Counted from the first letter of the stretch, positions 17,231 to 25,583 are shown. The stretch: DNA of 64,000 nucleotides from TMP-86 sp046347195 (GCA_046347195.1 JAXMGQ010000013.1:31599-95598); one strand, 5' to 3'. Translations and numbers: made by a program. Notes: generated by a model not told the origin, from the sequence alone.

Positions 17231-17623
17231 TCATGAGGCAGGCGAGCCGCCGAGATCAGCGGCGCTTCGGCGAGCGGCCTCGGCCTCGTACTCGGCCTCC
17301 ACGCGGGTGAGATCCTCCGCGGCGAAAAGGTCGAGGCCTGCTGCCGCCGGATCTTCGATGCCGCTCGTGATCTCGCGCTCGCGTCGCTCGAGCAGCACCA
17401 GCAGCCAGTAGCGCCCCGCCGGACTCCGCTTCTCGTTGCGATCGATGAATGCCTGCTGGTGGTCAGGGAGTCGCCCCATTTCCGTCGCCGCGATGTAGCG
17501 GCGAAAAAGCGCACGTGCGCGGCTGCGGAACTGGGTGCGCGTCACCTCCGTGTCCGACTGCCTGCCGCCGGACGCGCCTGACCAGGTGTCGGCTTTCGGT
17601 TCCTCGTCCGTGGGTTCGGTCAC
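17231..17623 (-). CDS. Small protein coupled to apbE, with flavinylation-like motif
   Basis: A 130-residue protein. The GTG start at 17623 overlaps the apbE stop by 4 bases (GTGA), showing translational coupling. No signal peptide or membrane span is present. Near the N-terminus, residues 12-18 read DTWSGAS, which fits the Dxx(S/T)GA(S/T) sequence at which ApbE attaches FMN to a Thr or Ser. The rest is charged helix (FRSRARALFRRYIAATEMG, RYWLLVLLERREREITSGIE, AEDLTRVEAEYEAEAA). I know no family for it. Serving as the ApbE substrate is inference from motif and coupling. An ATG start inside the gene would lose the motif. Confidence 0.65.
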   Translation of the reverse strand: MTEPTDEEPKADTWSGASGGRQSDTEVTRTQFRSRARALFRRYIAATEMGRLPDHQQAFIDRNEKRSPAGRYWLLVLLERREREITSGIEDPAAAGLDLFAAEDLTRVEAEYEAEAARRSAADLGGSPAS

Positions 17624-18567
17624 GTCGGTCTGGCCGGTTGTCGGGAGGTGATCCAGAAGCGCGCGCCGGCCGCGGCGAGGTAGCTCGCCGCCGCAGGACC
17701 CTGGAGCAGCGCGGTCTTGGCCAGCAGCCCCGCCTCGATACAGCTGGGCGCGGTAACGCTCACGGCGGCCGGTGCACCCGTAACGGGCCAGCCGGTGCGC
17801 GGATCGAGCAGGTGGCCGTAGCGCACGCCCCCTGCCGCGACATGACGCCGTGTCTCCCCGCTGGTGGCCAGTGCGCCGGCGGCGAGAGCGACGACGCGGC
17901 CGCCGACGCGGGCCGCCTCGGCGCTCTCGAGACCGATACACCAGTGACCCCGGCGCAGAGGGCGCGTGATGCGCAGATCCCCGCCGAGGTTGACGAGTGC
18001 AGGGGCATCGAGTTGCGCGGCAAGCAGGTCGTGGGCGCGGTCCACCGCGTACTCCTTGCCGATGCCACCCAGGTCGATTTCCATCCCCGGGGGCATCGAC
18101 AGCATCGGCGGCGTCCAGCGCAGGCGGTGAAAGCCCACATGGGGGAGCACCCGGGCCACGGCGTCGGAAGTTGGTGGCCTGGTGGCAACGCCGAAGCGCC
18201 ATAGCCGTTGCAGTGCGCCGCAGGTGATGTCGAACAGGCCGCCGCTGCGCTCATACCAGCGTGCAGCAATATCGATGAGCATCGCCGTCTCCGCATCCAC
18301 TCGCACGCTGCGACCGGCGCATCGCCGCAGCTGCGCGGGCACGCCCGCCGCGCCGAAGCGGGTGAATTTCCGCTCTATGCGACGGACTTCAGCCACGACC
18401 TCGCCCGCCACTCTCGCGAGCCGCGCTGGATCGACGTCCTGCGCCAGTATCTCGCAGGGACTGGCCATCGCGCGGAAACCCGCCACTTGCACGCCATCGG
18501 CGCGCCTCTCGAGGCAGAGCGATGCTTCTGGCCCTCGCGCCGCCGGCCGCGGCTGTTTCGCCTGCAT
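17620..18567 (-). CDS. apbE: FAD:protein FMN transferase (ApbE), apparently cytoplasmic
   Basis: A 315-residue ApbE homolog, an enzyme that links FMN from FAD to a Thr/Ser of a target protein with Mg2+. Motifs: FRAMASPCEI (family MGT-type strand), GLFDITCGAL, MEIDLGGIGKEYAVD, LVNLGGDLRI and YGHLLDPRTGWPV. The start ATG at 18567 (or GTG 18576) gives the usual family length. No signal peptide or lipobox is present, whereas most ApbE proteins are exported; this resembles the cytosolic ApbE types. The open frame extends farther upstream, but that part belongs to a separate small gene. It overlaps the downstream 130-residue protein by 4 bases. Confidence 0.87.
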   Translation of the reverse strand: MQAKQPRPAARGPEASLCLERRADGVQVAGFRAMASPCEILAQDVDPARLARVAGEVVAEVRRIERKFTRFGAAGVPAQLRRCAGRSVRVDAETAMLIDIAARWYERSGGLFDITCGALQRLWRFGVATRPPTSDAVARVLPHVGFHRLRWTPPMLSMPPGMEIDLGGIGKEYAVDRAHDLLAAQLDAPALVNLGGDLRITRPLRRGHWCIGLESAEAARVGGRVVALAAGALATSGETRRHVAAGGVRYGHLLDPRTGWPVTGAPAAVSVTAPSCIEAGLLAKTALLQGPAAASYLAAAGARFWITSRQPARPT

Positions 18568-18625
18568 CCGGATCACGGTTGTTCCGCCTGCCCTCCTGGA
18601 ACCACTCCCCCTCCCTGCCCTCAGG

Positions 18626-18834
18626 TCAATCCCGGACGATGCGCGCATCAGTGACATGCCCTCCCTGATCAAGGCGCAGAACGCGCCATTCGCTGTCGAT
18701 GGAGACGAATCCCCGCTCGGCACCCAGAACATACACCAGGGACGGATCAGCGGCAGCGGCGCACGCGCCAACAGGTAGTACAACGCGAACGCGACGAGCG
18801 GAAAGGCGATCCAGTACCTGCGCCTCGGATTCAC
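18626..18834 (-). pseudogene. Small exported or membrane protein (~69 aa), frameshifted
   Basis: Its GTG at 18834 overlaps the stop of the upstream gene (GTGA). The first frame gives NPRRRYWIAFPLVAFALYY, a signal or anchor helix. A second frame, open through 18626, gives the protein-like tail DPSLVYVLGAERGF then SIDSEWRVLRLDQGG and DARIVRD-stop. The 209-base length is not a multiple of three, consistent with one indel between about 18720 and 18800. No family recognised. Confidence 0.4.
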
Positions 18835-19109
18835 TGAAACCACTCGTGCACGGGCTTCAAGGGACCGAAGCGCTGGAAGAGCCCATAGAGGATGAATCCC
18901 AACAGCAGCACGATGATGCCGGGGGCGATCCGACGCAGGTAGTCAGATGGTGGCTCTGCCCTCCCCGTTCCATCGGGCGCGGCGTGCCGTCGGCGCCTGA
19001 AGGACCGCACCCATTCGATCAGCGTGATCGCGACATCGAGCAGAGCCAAGAAGGCGATTGCTGCGCCGATGAGGTGCCAGAAGCCGCGTTGGCGGCGAGG
19101 GATCCTCAT
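18831..19109 (-). CDS. Small two-span membrane protein, unknown
   Basis: A 92-residue protein from ATG 19109 (MRIPRRQRGFW), whose start overlaps the preceding gene's stop (ATGA). Two hydrophobic segments, HLIGAAIAFLALLDVAITLI and APGIIVLLLGFILYGLF, flank a basic cytoplasmic loop (RSFRRRRHAAPDG). It is a middle member of the overlapped small-gene chain that leads to apbE. Function unknown. Confidence 0.6.
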   Translation of the reverse strand: MRIPRRQRGFWHLIGAAIAFLALLDVAITLIEWVRSFRRRRHAAPDGTGRAEPPSDYLRRIAPGIIVLLLGFILYGLFQRFGPLKPVHEWFQ

Positions 19110-19408
19110 CCGGACACCACCCAGGCGATGGCGGCCACCAGCAGCATCACGAAGACTGCCAGGCCGACTCGAAACTGCCATGAGTTCGGCATCCGTAGCT
19201 CCACGTCCTGCGCTGCCCCCAGACTCACAAGGATAGCGTTGGCCCTCGCTCGGTCTGCTGGGTTCAGGATGTAGAGGCAGTACGTGTGGGAACGGCCATA
19301 GGGATTCTCACCGCCGGTGGAGTAGCATCGGATGCGCGCCTCCTCCAAGGCTTCGAGCGCCGTGTTGGCAAAATCGAGGTCAGTGGTTTCGTCGATCAGT
19401 ATGGTCAT
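19106..19408 (-). CDS. DUF2007-like domain with C-terminal membrane anchor
   Basis: A 100-residue protein from ATG 19408 (MTILIDETTDLDFANTALE). The N-domain resembles DUF2007 putative signal-transducing proteins: a strand, the helix FANTALEALEEARIRCYS and a loop NPYGRSHTYCLYIL, followed by ADRARANAILVSLGA. A single membrane span (FRVGLAVFVMLLVAAIAWVV) ends the protein. Both ends overlap neighbours by 4 bases. Role unknown; a tail-anchored ligand-binding or regulatory domain is possible. Confidence 0.6.
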   Translation of the reverse strand: MTILIDETTDLDFANTALEALEEARIRCYSTGGENPYGRSHTYCLYILNPADRARANAILVSLGAAQDVELRMPNSWQFRVGLAVFVMLLVAAIAWVVSG

Positions 19409-19521
19409 CCGGTCGTGCTGTCCGCCTTGCCTTCGCGCCGCCATTTCCATCCGAAGTACAGGCACCCCAGTGTACTGAAGCAAATCAGCGCGAAGCCCCA
19501 GTTGTCATCGCGTCTCCACAC
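19405..19521 (-). CDS. Tiny single-span membrane protein
   Basis: 38 residues if started at GTG 19521 (VWRRDDNWGF); the frame is open up to an ATG at 19623, but the extra residues look non-coding. One span (FALICFSTLGCLYFGWKW) is followed by a basic tail. Its stop overlaps the ATG of the next gene by 4 bases. No family recognised. Confidence 0.4.
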   Translation of the reverse strand: MWRRDDNWGFALICFSTLGCLYFGWKWRREGKADSTTG

Positions 19522-19653
19522 CTCCGCGACATCCAACCCAGCCGGGTGCTTGCACGCGCTCGACTGCCCAGACGGAAACGTACGGGAAGACGTACCATGC
19601 CGGAACTTCCCCGATACGCCCATACGTCACCGGACGGTGCCGTTCGCGTTTTA

Positions 19654-19860
19654 TCACTCAAAGAGCCACGCTCCAAATAGTGACAGTGCAATTGCGACCG
19701 GCGTGCACAATTTGAAGAGGCGAATCAGCGTTTTCTGCGCGGTCGCATATTCTGTACCAGGGAACGCGCGATCTTCTGCATCCATCGCAGCACGCGCTGC
19801 GGGTATCAGATAGATCAGGAAATTCCCAATCACCATTGCCCCTATCATCCCCGGAATCAC
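19654..19860 (-). CDS. Small membrane protein (68 aa)
   Basis: From GTG 19860 (VIPGMIGAMVIGNFLIYLIP) to 19654. The GTG overlaps the TGA of the 31-residue gene upstream (GTGA). Two spans are predicted: the N-terminal one and TPVAIALSLFGAWLF at the C-terminus, with a charged middle (AMDAEDRAFPGTEYATAQK). No family recognised. Confidence 0.5.
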   Translation of the reverse strand: MIPGMIGAMVIGNFLIYLIPAARAAMDAEDRAFPGTEYATAQKTLIRLFKLCTPVAIALSLFGAWLFE

Positions 19861-19952
19861 AACACGAACCAGGCAATCCCGGCCAGAATAGCCAGGACGG
19901 CTCCCAGCCCTTTGCGCCAAGGCGGCATTGGTGCATGACTACGCACAACCAT
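19857..19952 (-). CDS. Tiny membrane protein (31 aa)
   Basis: ATG 19952 (MVVRSHAPMPPWRKGLG) to TGA 19857-19859. It has one span, GAVLAILAGIAWFVL. AAGAG-like purines precede the start, and the stop overlaps the next start by 4 bases. Orientation, coupling and hydrophobicity support it as a real gene in the chain. Confidence 0.4.
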   Translation of the reverse strand: MVVRSHAPMPPWRKGLGAVLAILAGIAWFVL

Positions 19953-19984
19953 GACTTGCTCTTGGTCTAGGCGGCTGGTGTCTG

Positions 19985-20749
19985 CTATTTCCCGGTCGCG
20001 GTCGACACAAATCGCCAGCGCGCAATCACACGTGCTGTAACCTTGATCTGACTCGGGATGACGTCTGTATTTACAGGCTCCCGCACTCGTCGCGCACCTG
20101 TGACGACGATCTCCTCCAGATCCACGCCAGGTGCTTCGTTGGTCCGCTCCGTGCTCAGTAGCAGAAGGTCCCCCAACGTACCGCCGGCGGCGCGAGCCAT
20201 GGCTTCGGCATCGGTCCGGGCAGCAACTACCGCTTGGCTCAGAGCGCGGCGGCGCGCTTCATCAATGTCTTTTGCTGAAAACGTGATATCAGAAGCATCG
20301 GTGGCACCGGCCGACAAGGCAGCGTCAATGAAGTTGCCAATCTGCGTAAGATTATCTGTCACGATTTGAATCGTGTTATTCGCCTCAAACGCGCTGCGTT
20401 TTGGGTGCCGTCCCCTATCGTCGTACTCCCATCTCGGGCGGACTCCAAGGCGAGAGCCGGTGATTTCCTCGTGCTTCAACCCTGCGCGCTCAAGAGCTGC
20501 CAGGACACCTTTGGAAATGCGGGCGTTGTCTTCGCCCGCCGTGACCGCGGACGGCGCTGACGTCATAATGCCGACGGAGAACGTTGCCTTTGCCGGTGGC
20601 ACCAAGACCTCGGCGCTTCCGCTCACGATGATTTGTGATCCGGCAGGATTCCGGGGCATCTGCTGGGCAACGGCGGTTTGGCCTGCGAAGACCCACACAA
20701 GAATTGCCAGGGCTACGGTAACTCTCCTGGCGCGACTCTCCGCATGCAT
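19985..20749 (-). CDS. SIMPL (DUF541) domain exported protein
   Basis: A 254-residue periplasmic protein. The signal peptide is MHAESRARRVTVALAILVWV, cleaved near TAVAQQ. The SIMPL fold (PF04402) begins QIIVSGSAEVLVPPAKATFSVG; further marks are ISKGVLAALERAGLKHEEI, QIVTDNLTQIGNFIDAALSAG and EARRRALSQAVVAARTDAEAMA. Within the C-terminal half it carries LEEIVVTGARRV, which is almost identical to the TonB-box entry of TonB receptors and is odd in this family. It heads the chain of small membrane genes on the same strand. Function of SIMPL proteins is unclear. Confidence 0.88.
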   Translation of the reverse strand: MHAESRARRVTVALAILVWVFAGQTAVAQQMPRNPAGSQIIVSGSAEVLVPPAKATFSVGIMTSAPSAVTAGEDNARISKGVLAALERAGLKHEEITGSRLGVRPRWEYDDRGRHPKRSAFEANNTIQIVTDNLTQIGNFIDAALSAGATDASDITFSAKDIDEARRRALSQAVVAARTDAEAMARAAGGTLGDLLLLSTERTNEAPGVDLEEIVVTGARRVREPVNTDVIPSQIKVTARVIARWRFVSTATGK

Positions 20750-20928
20750 GGATATTCCCCCATTCCTGACTACGGTCTGACGAGCCTACCGCCAAGCGGG
20801 ATTTTCAATCTGCAGAATATTGAAATTTTCCAAGACGCCACGTCGCTTTTACCGTCAGATCTACCGTCGCTACACTTCGCTTGGTGCCGATAGATGACGA
20901 TAGAAATCGAGACTTCGATCTGATTTTT
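20750..20928. other. Intergenic region between SIMPL gene and IS copy A
   Basis: About 180 bp that should hold the promoter of the SIMPL gene. It ends in the target duplication GATTTTT next to the IS. No gene or clear operator was seen. Confidence 0.4.
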
Positions 20929-22346
20929 GCTCTATTGAAATCTGAGGTAACCGGAGCTTTCTCGGGGTAGATCTTGATCTCTTTGCCTTCGATCTACTTT
21001 CATCGGTAAAGGCGAAGCGCGGTCTGGCGCCGCAGGCGGCAGAAGTCCGGCTGGTTGGGGCGCAGGCTCCTGAAGATCGAAGTGAAGGGTCGAGATGGTC
21101 ACCGAGAAGATATTCGAGTCTGCCCTGGGTACCGCCCCTGGTTCATCGCTGGATGAGCCGGCGTCGAGCCAGAAGAAGCTGAATATCTTTGCGTGATTTC
21201 CTGAGGTTGGCAAGCTGCTTTGGGGTCGCTGCGCGTGACGGGCAGCACCCGCAATGACATAATCGCGACCAAGACCTACCGGCACCTGAATCCTTCCAGC
21301 ACGAATGCGAGCTTTCGGTGCGGGGTACCGCGAGTGAAGCCGTCGACGGGAAGGTTGTTCAGGTGGAGCCCGCCGTGGGCGGGCGTCGTCGGGCTTCTCG
21401 CTGCTCTTGAGGCCTTCGTGCTGCTGTTGAGCCGGGAGATGTCCTCTACGGGTGTCGCGGCGCGCATCACCGGGGAGTCGGTTCATCGATCAGCGGCCGT
21501 GTGCCATCGCCATGTCGATGCGGCGGTTGGTGCGGCCGATCTCCGAGGTGCGGCGCCTGGCGATCGATGAGACCTCGCGCGCCAAGGGATACGACTACGT
21601 GACGCTCTTTGCCGATGCCGACCCGGACCCCGAGCGGCGCCGAGTGCTGTTCGTGGCCGAGGCCGCGAGGCCGAGACCGTGCAGGCCTTCGCCGCGAACC
21701 TGCGCGCCCATGCTGGCAAGCCCACCCAGATTGCCGCCATCAGCATCGACATGTCCCCGGCGTTCATCAAAGGCGTCGAGGCAAACTTTCCCAACGCACA
21801 GATCACCTTCGATGTTCCACGTGATCGCTCAGCGCCTCGGCTGCGATCGACGTTACGCCGCGCCGAGCAGAAGCCCCACCCGAGCCTCAAGGGTTGCGTT
21901 GACGCCGCTGAAGGACTGCACGGTTGGGGCGGCCGCAGCGCGCCGAGCCTCGATGCCCTGCTGGCGAACATGACCAGCAGCCGCACCTGCCCGCGCCTGG
22001 GCAGTACGCGAGCAGCTGCGCGAGATCATGAGCCGCAAGCAGCCCAACATCGTGCGCGCTGCTCAAGCAGTGGTGTACGAACGTGATGCGCCTGAAGGTC
22101 GAGCCGATGAAGGCAGTGGCCGTCATGATCCGCAAGCACTCGAGGGGGTCCTCGCCTCGGGTCGAAACACGGCAAACGAACGGCTTCGAAGCGTATCAAC
22201 GGCCTGTTCCAGGCCGCCAAACGCAAGGCGCGCGGGTATGGGACCTTCCGCACCATCCGCATGGTGATCTTCCTTGTCGCTGGCAAGCTCGACTTCTCCA
22301 AGCTCAATCCCTACGTCGCGTAACCCACTCGAAATTCAACAGAGCC
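20929..22346 (+). mobile_element. ISL3-type insertion sequence, copy A (degenerate)
   Basis: A 1418-bp element with imperfect terminal inverted repeats: left GCTCTATTGAAATCTGAG and right, reversed, GGCTCTGTTGAATTTCGAG. The flanks GATTTTT (20922-20928) and GATTTTT (22347-22353) are a probable target duplication; ISL3 elements make 8 bp. The single transposase gene is broken by many indels. Confidence 0.85.
21094..22323 (+). pseudogene. ISL3-family transposase, broken (copy A)
   Basis: The frame should start at ATG 21094 (MVTEKIF) and stop at TAA 22321. Pieces in several frames match the DDE_Tnp_ISL3 family: NFFQHECELS-like start, AGKLSGF region, RRLAIDETSRAKGYDYVTLF (first catalytic Asp), AISIDMSPAFIKGVEANFPN (second Asp) and the C-terminal AKRKARGYGTFRTIRMVIF. 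At least six single-base indels break it, so no active enzyme is made. Confidence 0.8.
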
Positions 22347-22393
22347 GATTTTTTTCGTCCCGAGTTGTCGATGCCAATGACCACGCGGCCCGG

Positions 22394-22753
22394 TCACGAA
22401 ACTTCTGTCAGCAGACTTTCATATGGAATTTTCAGTCCATCGTGCAGCCGCTTGACCATGCGAAGACTGAGTGGCCGCTTTCTGTTTAGCACCTCCGAAA
22501 CCCGCCCACTCGGACCGATGAAAGGCTCCAAGTCGCGAGGAGTCAGCCCGTCTTGCTCCATGCGGAATTTGATGGCCTCCACGGGATCTGCGGGTCCGAA
22601 GTCGTAGTGCTTGCTTTCATAGGCCTCCACGAGCGTCACCAGAACATCACGCTCGTCAGCCTGCGCCGTGCCTTCCTGCGCCTGGAATATTTTTTCCAGG
22701 CGGCGAAACACCCGCTTCAGATCGGTGTCGTTTCGGATCGGCTTAATAGTCAT
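22394..22753 (-). CDS. higA: HigA-type antitoxin (XRE family)
   Basis: A 119-residue helix-turn-helix antitoxin. The N-terminal half (MTIKPIRNDTDLKRVFRRLE, VLVTLVEAYESKHYDFGPAD) is the usual HigA-like neutralising region. The HTH follows: AIKFRMEQDGLTPRDLEPFI, GPSGRVSEVLNRKRPLS. It overlaps the toxin gene upstream by 11 bases in the toxin-first order typical of higBA. It binds HigB and represses the operon. Confidence 0.88.
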   Translation of the reverse strand: MTIKPIRNDTDLKRVFRRLEKIFQAQEGTAQADERDVLVTLVEAYESKHYDFGPADPVEAIKFRMEQDGLTPRDLEPFIGPSGRVSEVLNRKRPLSLRMVKRLHDGLKIPYESLLTEVS

Positions 22754-23051
22754 TCACTGTCTCCGCGTCGATACGATCGTACTGTGCATGTGTACCGACA
22801 AACTTCACCCACACGATTCCGGCCCGGTACTGCATTTCCACCACGAGTCGGTACTTGTTACCACCCATATTGAACACCACCCGGTTGTTGCCGCAGTTAC
22901 TCGCGCTGGCGAACTGATCCTTGATGTCCTGCGGCCTCCGCCACTTCGCCTTCACCGCTTCTTCATACCAGCTCTGCAGCGGGCCCCGCGCATCAGCACG
23001 GCCGGGCGACTCCCAGAACTTCTTCAGGCTCCTTCTGGCGATCACTCTCAT
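22743..23051 (-). CDS. higB: HigB-type toxin (RelE superfamily mRNA interferase)
   Basis: A 102-residue toxin: MRVIARRSLKKFWES, LQSWYEEAVKAKWRRPQDIK, NRVVFNMGGNKYRLVVEMQY and VWVKFVGTHAQYDRIDAETV are the classic HigB strands and helices with the basic and His/Tyr residues used for ribosome-dependent mRNA cleavage. It is the first gene of the pair, overlapping higA. Placed between two IS copies, it is probably part of acquired DNA. Confidence 0.9.
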   Translation of the reverse strand: MRVIARRSLKKFWESPGRADARGPLQSWYEEAVKAKWRRPQDIKDQFASASNCGNNRVVFNMGGNKYRLVVEMQYRAGIVWVKFVGTHAQYDRIDAETVNDY

Positions 23052-23064
23052 CGCAGGGAAGAAT

Positions 23065-23079
23065 CTCCCATTTTGGGAG
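23065..23079. promoter_or_regulatory. Palindrome upstream of higBA, candidate HigA operator
   Basis: CTCCCA-TTT-TGGGAG is a perfect 6-3-6 palindrome 14 bp before the higB start. Antitoxins of this type bind such palindromes to repress their own promoter. Confidence 0.5.
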
Positions 23080-23424
23080 CTACGTCAAGGATGTGGCGTC
23101 CAATACAGCGGTAGGAAATTCAAGCCGCCTCTGCACCACAGTCTACTTCACCGAACGAACCTGATGTCGGCACCGAGCCTGCCGCCGTCAGCCCAAAACC
23201 CCACCAGTGCGCGACCAGGCAACCAGTCGGACGGCCGCCTGCCCCTGAATTCCCCGCCCTCGCCAGCATGCCGATCCATCGAGCACGATTCAGCGTTCTC
23301 ATTGTCTCGCCTCTGAAGTTGTATGGCATTCGTTTGACCAGAGGATAACGTCCGGGCCCGTTGCTGCAAGCCCGATCGATCGACCGGCGATGACATTTGC
23401 GGCAGGGTCCGATAAGTTGTGCAC
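23080..23424. other. Region between higBA and moaF without a supported gene
   Basis: A minus-strand frame starting MRTLNRARWIGMLARAGN near 23301 has a possible leader but turns low-complexity and ends without conserved motifs. It may be a decayed fragment. The moaF promoter should lie in the last 100 bp. Confidence 0.3.
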
Positions 23425-24140
23425 ATGAACAAGCCGCGCGATTATGTCGATCACGACGATTTCCACAATGTCGAGGACGGTCCGGCATTCCAGGAATGGA
23501 CGATCGGCATGGGGCAGAATCGCCCCGACCACACGGACGCACTCGACGGCACGCTCGAGTTGCATCGTGACGACGGCGCCATCCTCGCGCTGACGCTGAA
23601 CAAGCGCCAAGCGAGCTGGAGCGTGAAGAGCGCGCCGAGGCTACCTGCGCAACGATCGTCTACGATCGCCGCAAGAAGCGCGCCCTCATCGTCTACACGT
23701 GGACTTGGGATCGCGGTGATGCGCGGCGTACGAAGTCGAACATCCATTCAGCGGGCGTGGGCGCCCCGGCGGCCGAGCCCATCGAGCGCACGGCGGATCT
23801 CGTTGGTCGGCGTGCGATGTGGGTCTACAGCGACAACCACGCCTACGAGCATATCTACCTCAACTACGGCACCTACGCCTGGCACTGCCTCGCGGGGCCC
23901 GAGCGTTCGATCGCCGATGTCGATCAGACGAAGACCTACAAGATCACCGAACAGATCTACGTGTTCTTCGTGACCGAAACCGTGTTCCCGTGGGACGGCG
24001 TGTTCGTGCTCAATTTCACGCCGGGTGCGATGACCAACATAGGCCGCTTCTTCGGCTGGGATCCCAAGCCTGACATCCTCTCGCACAACACCTTCGGTGC
24101 GCGCGGACGGATCCTCAACCAGACCGAGTACGTGTTCTAG
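23425..24140 (+). pseudogene. moaF: MoaF-like protein, frameshifted
   Basis: MoaF is a two-domain lipocalin-like protein originally found with molybdenum/monoamine genes. From ATG 23425 (MNKPRDYVDHDDFHNVEDGP) the first domain runs to LELHRDDGAILALTLNKRQA. Near 23605-23612 the frame changes to ELEREERAEATCATIVYDRR and continues through WVYSDNHAYEHIYLNYGTYA, TEQIYVFFVTETVFPWDGVF and FGARGRILNQTEYVF-stop. With the one indel repaired the protein is about 238 residues, full family length. It stands alone between IS copies. Confidence 0.75.
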
Positions 24141-24144
24141 GGCG

Positions 24145-24363
24145 TCAATCCTTCACCGAGCCGTACATCGGCGCCATCGACAGCGCGATGAACCGGAAGG
24201 GCCGCTCGACGCGGATGAAGTCGAGCGGACAGTGCGCGATGCCGCCCGGGATGTCGACGCCGCGCAGCAGCCCGAAGGGTTCGCTGATGTTTGCCGGGCG
24301 TACCTCGCCGATCGCCGGCCCCTCGTTGTCGAGATCGTGGTTGACGATCTGCATGTGGCGCGT
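24145..24363 (-). pseudogene. C-terminal fragment of an unidentified protein fused to IS copy B
   Basis: The minus-strand frame continues without a break from the transposase (TIRMVIF) into TRHMQIVNHDLDNEGPAIGE, SEPFGLLRGVDIPGGIAHCP and FRFIALSMAPMYGSVKD-stop. The non-IS part looks like a real protein end, but I cannot name the family. Its N-terminus was replaced by the truncated IS at 24363/24364. It converges on moaF, 4 bp apart. Confidence 0.45.
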
Positions 24364-25583
24364 GAAGATCACCATGCGGATGGTGCGGAAGGTCCCATAC
24401 CATGCTGCCTTGCGTTTGGCGGCTCCTTCCGGGGGGGGGGGGGGGGGGGGGGGGGTTGAACAGGCCGTTGATGGCTTCCAAGAAGCCGTTCGTTTGCCGT
24501 GTTTCGACCCAGGCGAGGACTTCGAAGTGCTTGCGGATCATGACGGCCACCGCCTTCATCACCTGACCTTCGAGCGCATCACGTTCGTACACCACTGCTT
24601 GAGCAGCGCGCGCACGAAGGTCGCCGGGGCTGCTTGCGGCTCGCGATCTCGCGTAGCTGCTCGCGGTGTCGCCAGGCACGGGCGGTGCGGCTGCTGGTCG
24701 CGTTCGCCAGCAGGGCATCGAGCCTCGGCGCGCTGCGGCTGCCCCAACTGGATCGCGGTCCTTCAGCAGCGTCCAACGCAACCCCTTGAGGCTCGGGTCG
24801 AGCTTCTGCTCGGCGCGGCGCATGGCGTCGATCGCGGCCGAGGCGTGAGCGATCACGTGGAACTTGTCGAAGGTGATTCGTGCGTTGGGAAAGTTTGCCT
24901 CGACGCCTTTGATGAACGCCGGGACATGTCGATGCCGATGGCGGCAACTGGGTGGCCACAGCATGGGCGCGCAGGTTCGCGGCGAAGGCCTGCAGGGTCT
25001 CGGCTTGCGGCCCTCGGCCACGAACAGCACCTGGCGCCGCTCGGGGTCCGGGGCCGGCATCGGCAAAGAGCGTCACGTAGTCGTGTCCCCTTGGCGCGCG
25101 AGGTCTCATCGATCGCCAGGCGCCGCACCACGGAGATCGGCTTCACCAACCGCCGCATCGACGTAGCGATGGCACACGGCCATGATCCGATGAACCGACT
25201 CCCGGTGATGCGCGCGCGACACCCGTGAAGGACATCTCCTGGCTCAACAGCAGCACGAAGGCCCTGAAGAGCAGCGAGAAGCCCGGATAGCTTCGCCGCC
25301 CACGGCGGGCTCACCTGGAACAGAATCTTCCCGTCGGGTAGCTTCACTGCGGTACCCGCACTGGAAAGCTCGCATTCGTGCTGGAAGAAGTTCGTGCCGG
25401 TAGGTCTTGGTCATGGTGTCGTGCACCGGGTGCTGCCTGTCCGCGCCAGCGACCTCAAAGCGGGCTGCTGACCTCGAAATCCACGTAAATGTTCAGCTTC
25501 TGGCTCGGCTCGAAGCTCATCCCGGCGATGAACCAGGGGAGCTGATGCCCAGGGCAGACTCGAATATCTTCCTCGGTGACCAT
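24364..25583 (-). pseudogene. ISL3-family transposase, broken (copy B)
   Basis: Pieces in several frames correspond to the same transposase as copy A: HELLPARMRAFQ-frame remnants, RRLAIDETSRAKG, ASTCPGVHQRRR/VEANFPNARITFDKFHVIAH, REQLREI-type and VMIRKHFEVLAWVETRQTNG. Indels, the poly-G tract and the missing C-terminus make it inactive. Confidence 0.75.

Noticed and set aside
18834..18843. GTG 18843 as the start of a 407-residue ApbE
   Set aside because: The extra 92 residues contain a hydrophobic anchor and then low-complexity sequence; a separate small gene in another frame explains this stretch better.
23299..23610. A 103-codon minus-strand frame opposite moaF
   Set aside because: It is antisense to conserved MoaF residues and lacks a ribosome site.
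24421..24460. Possible regulatory G-quadruplex
   Set aside because: The G25 run lies inside a broken transposase and replaces normal sequence; an artefact is more likely than a function.
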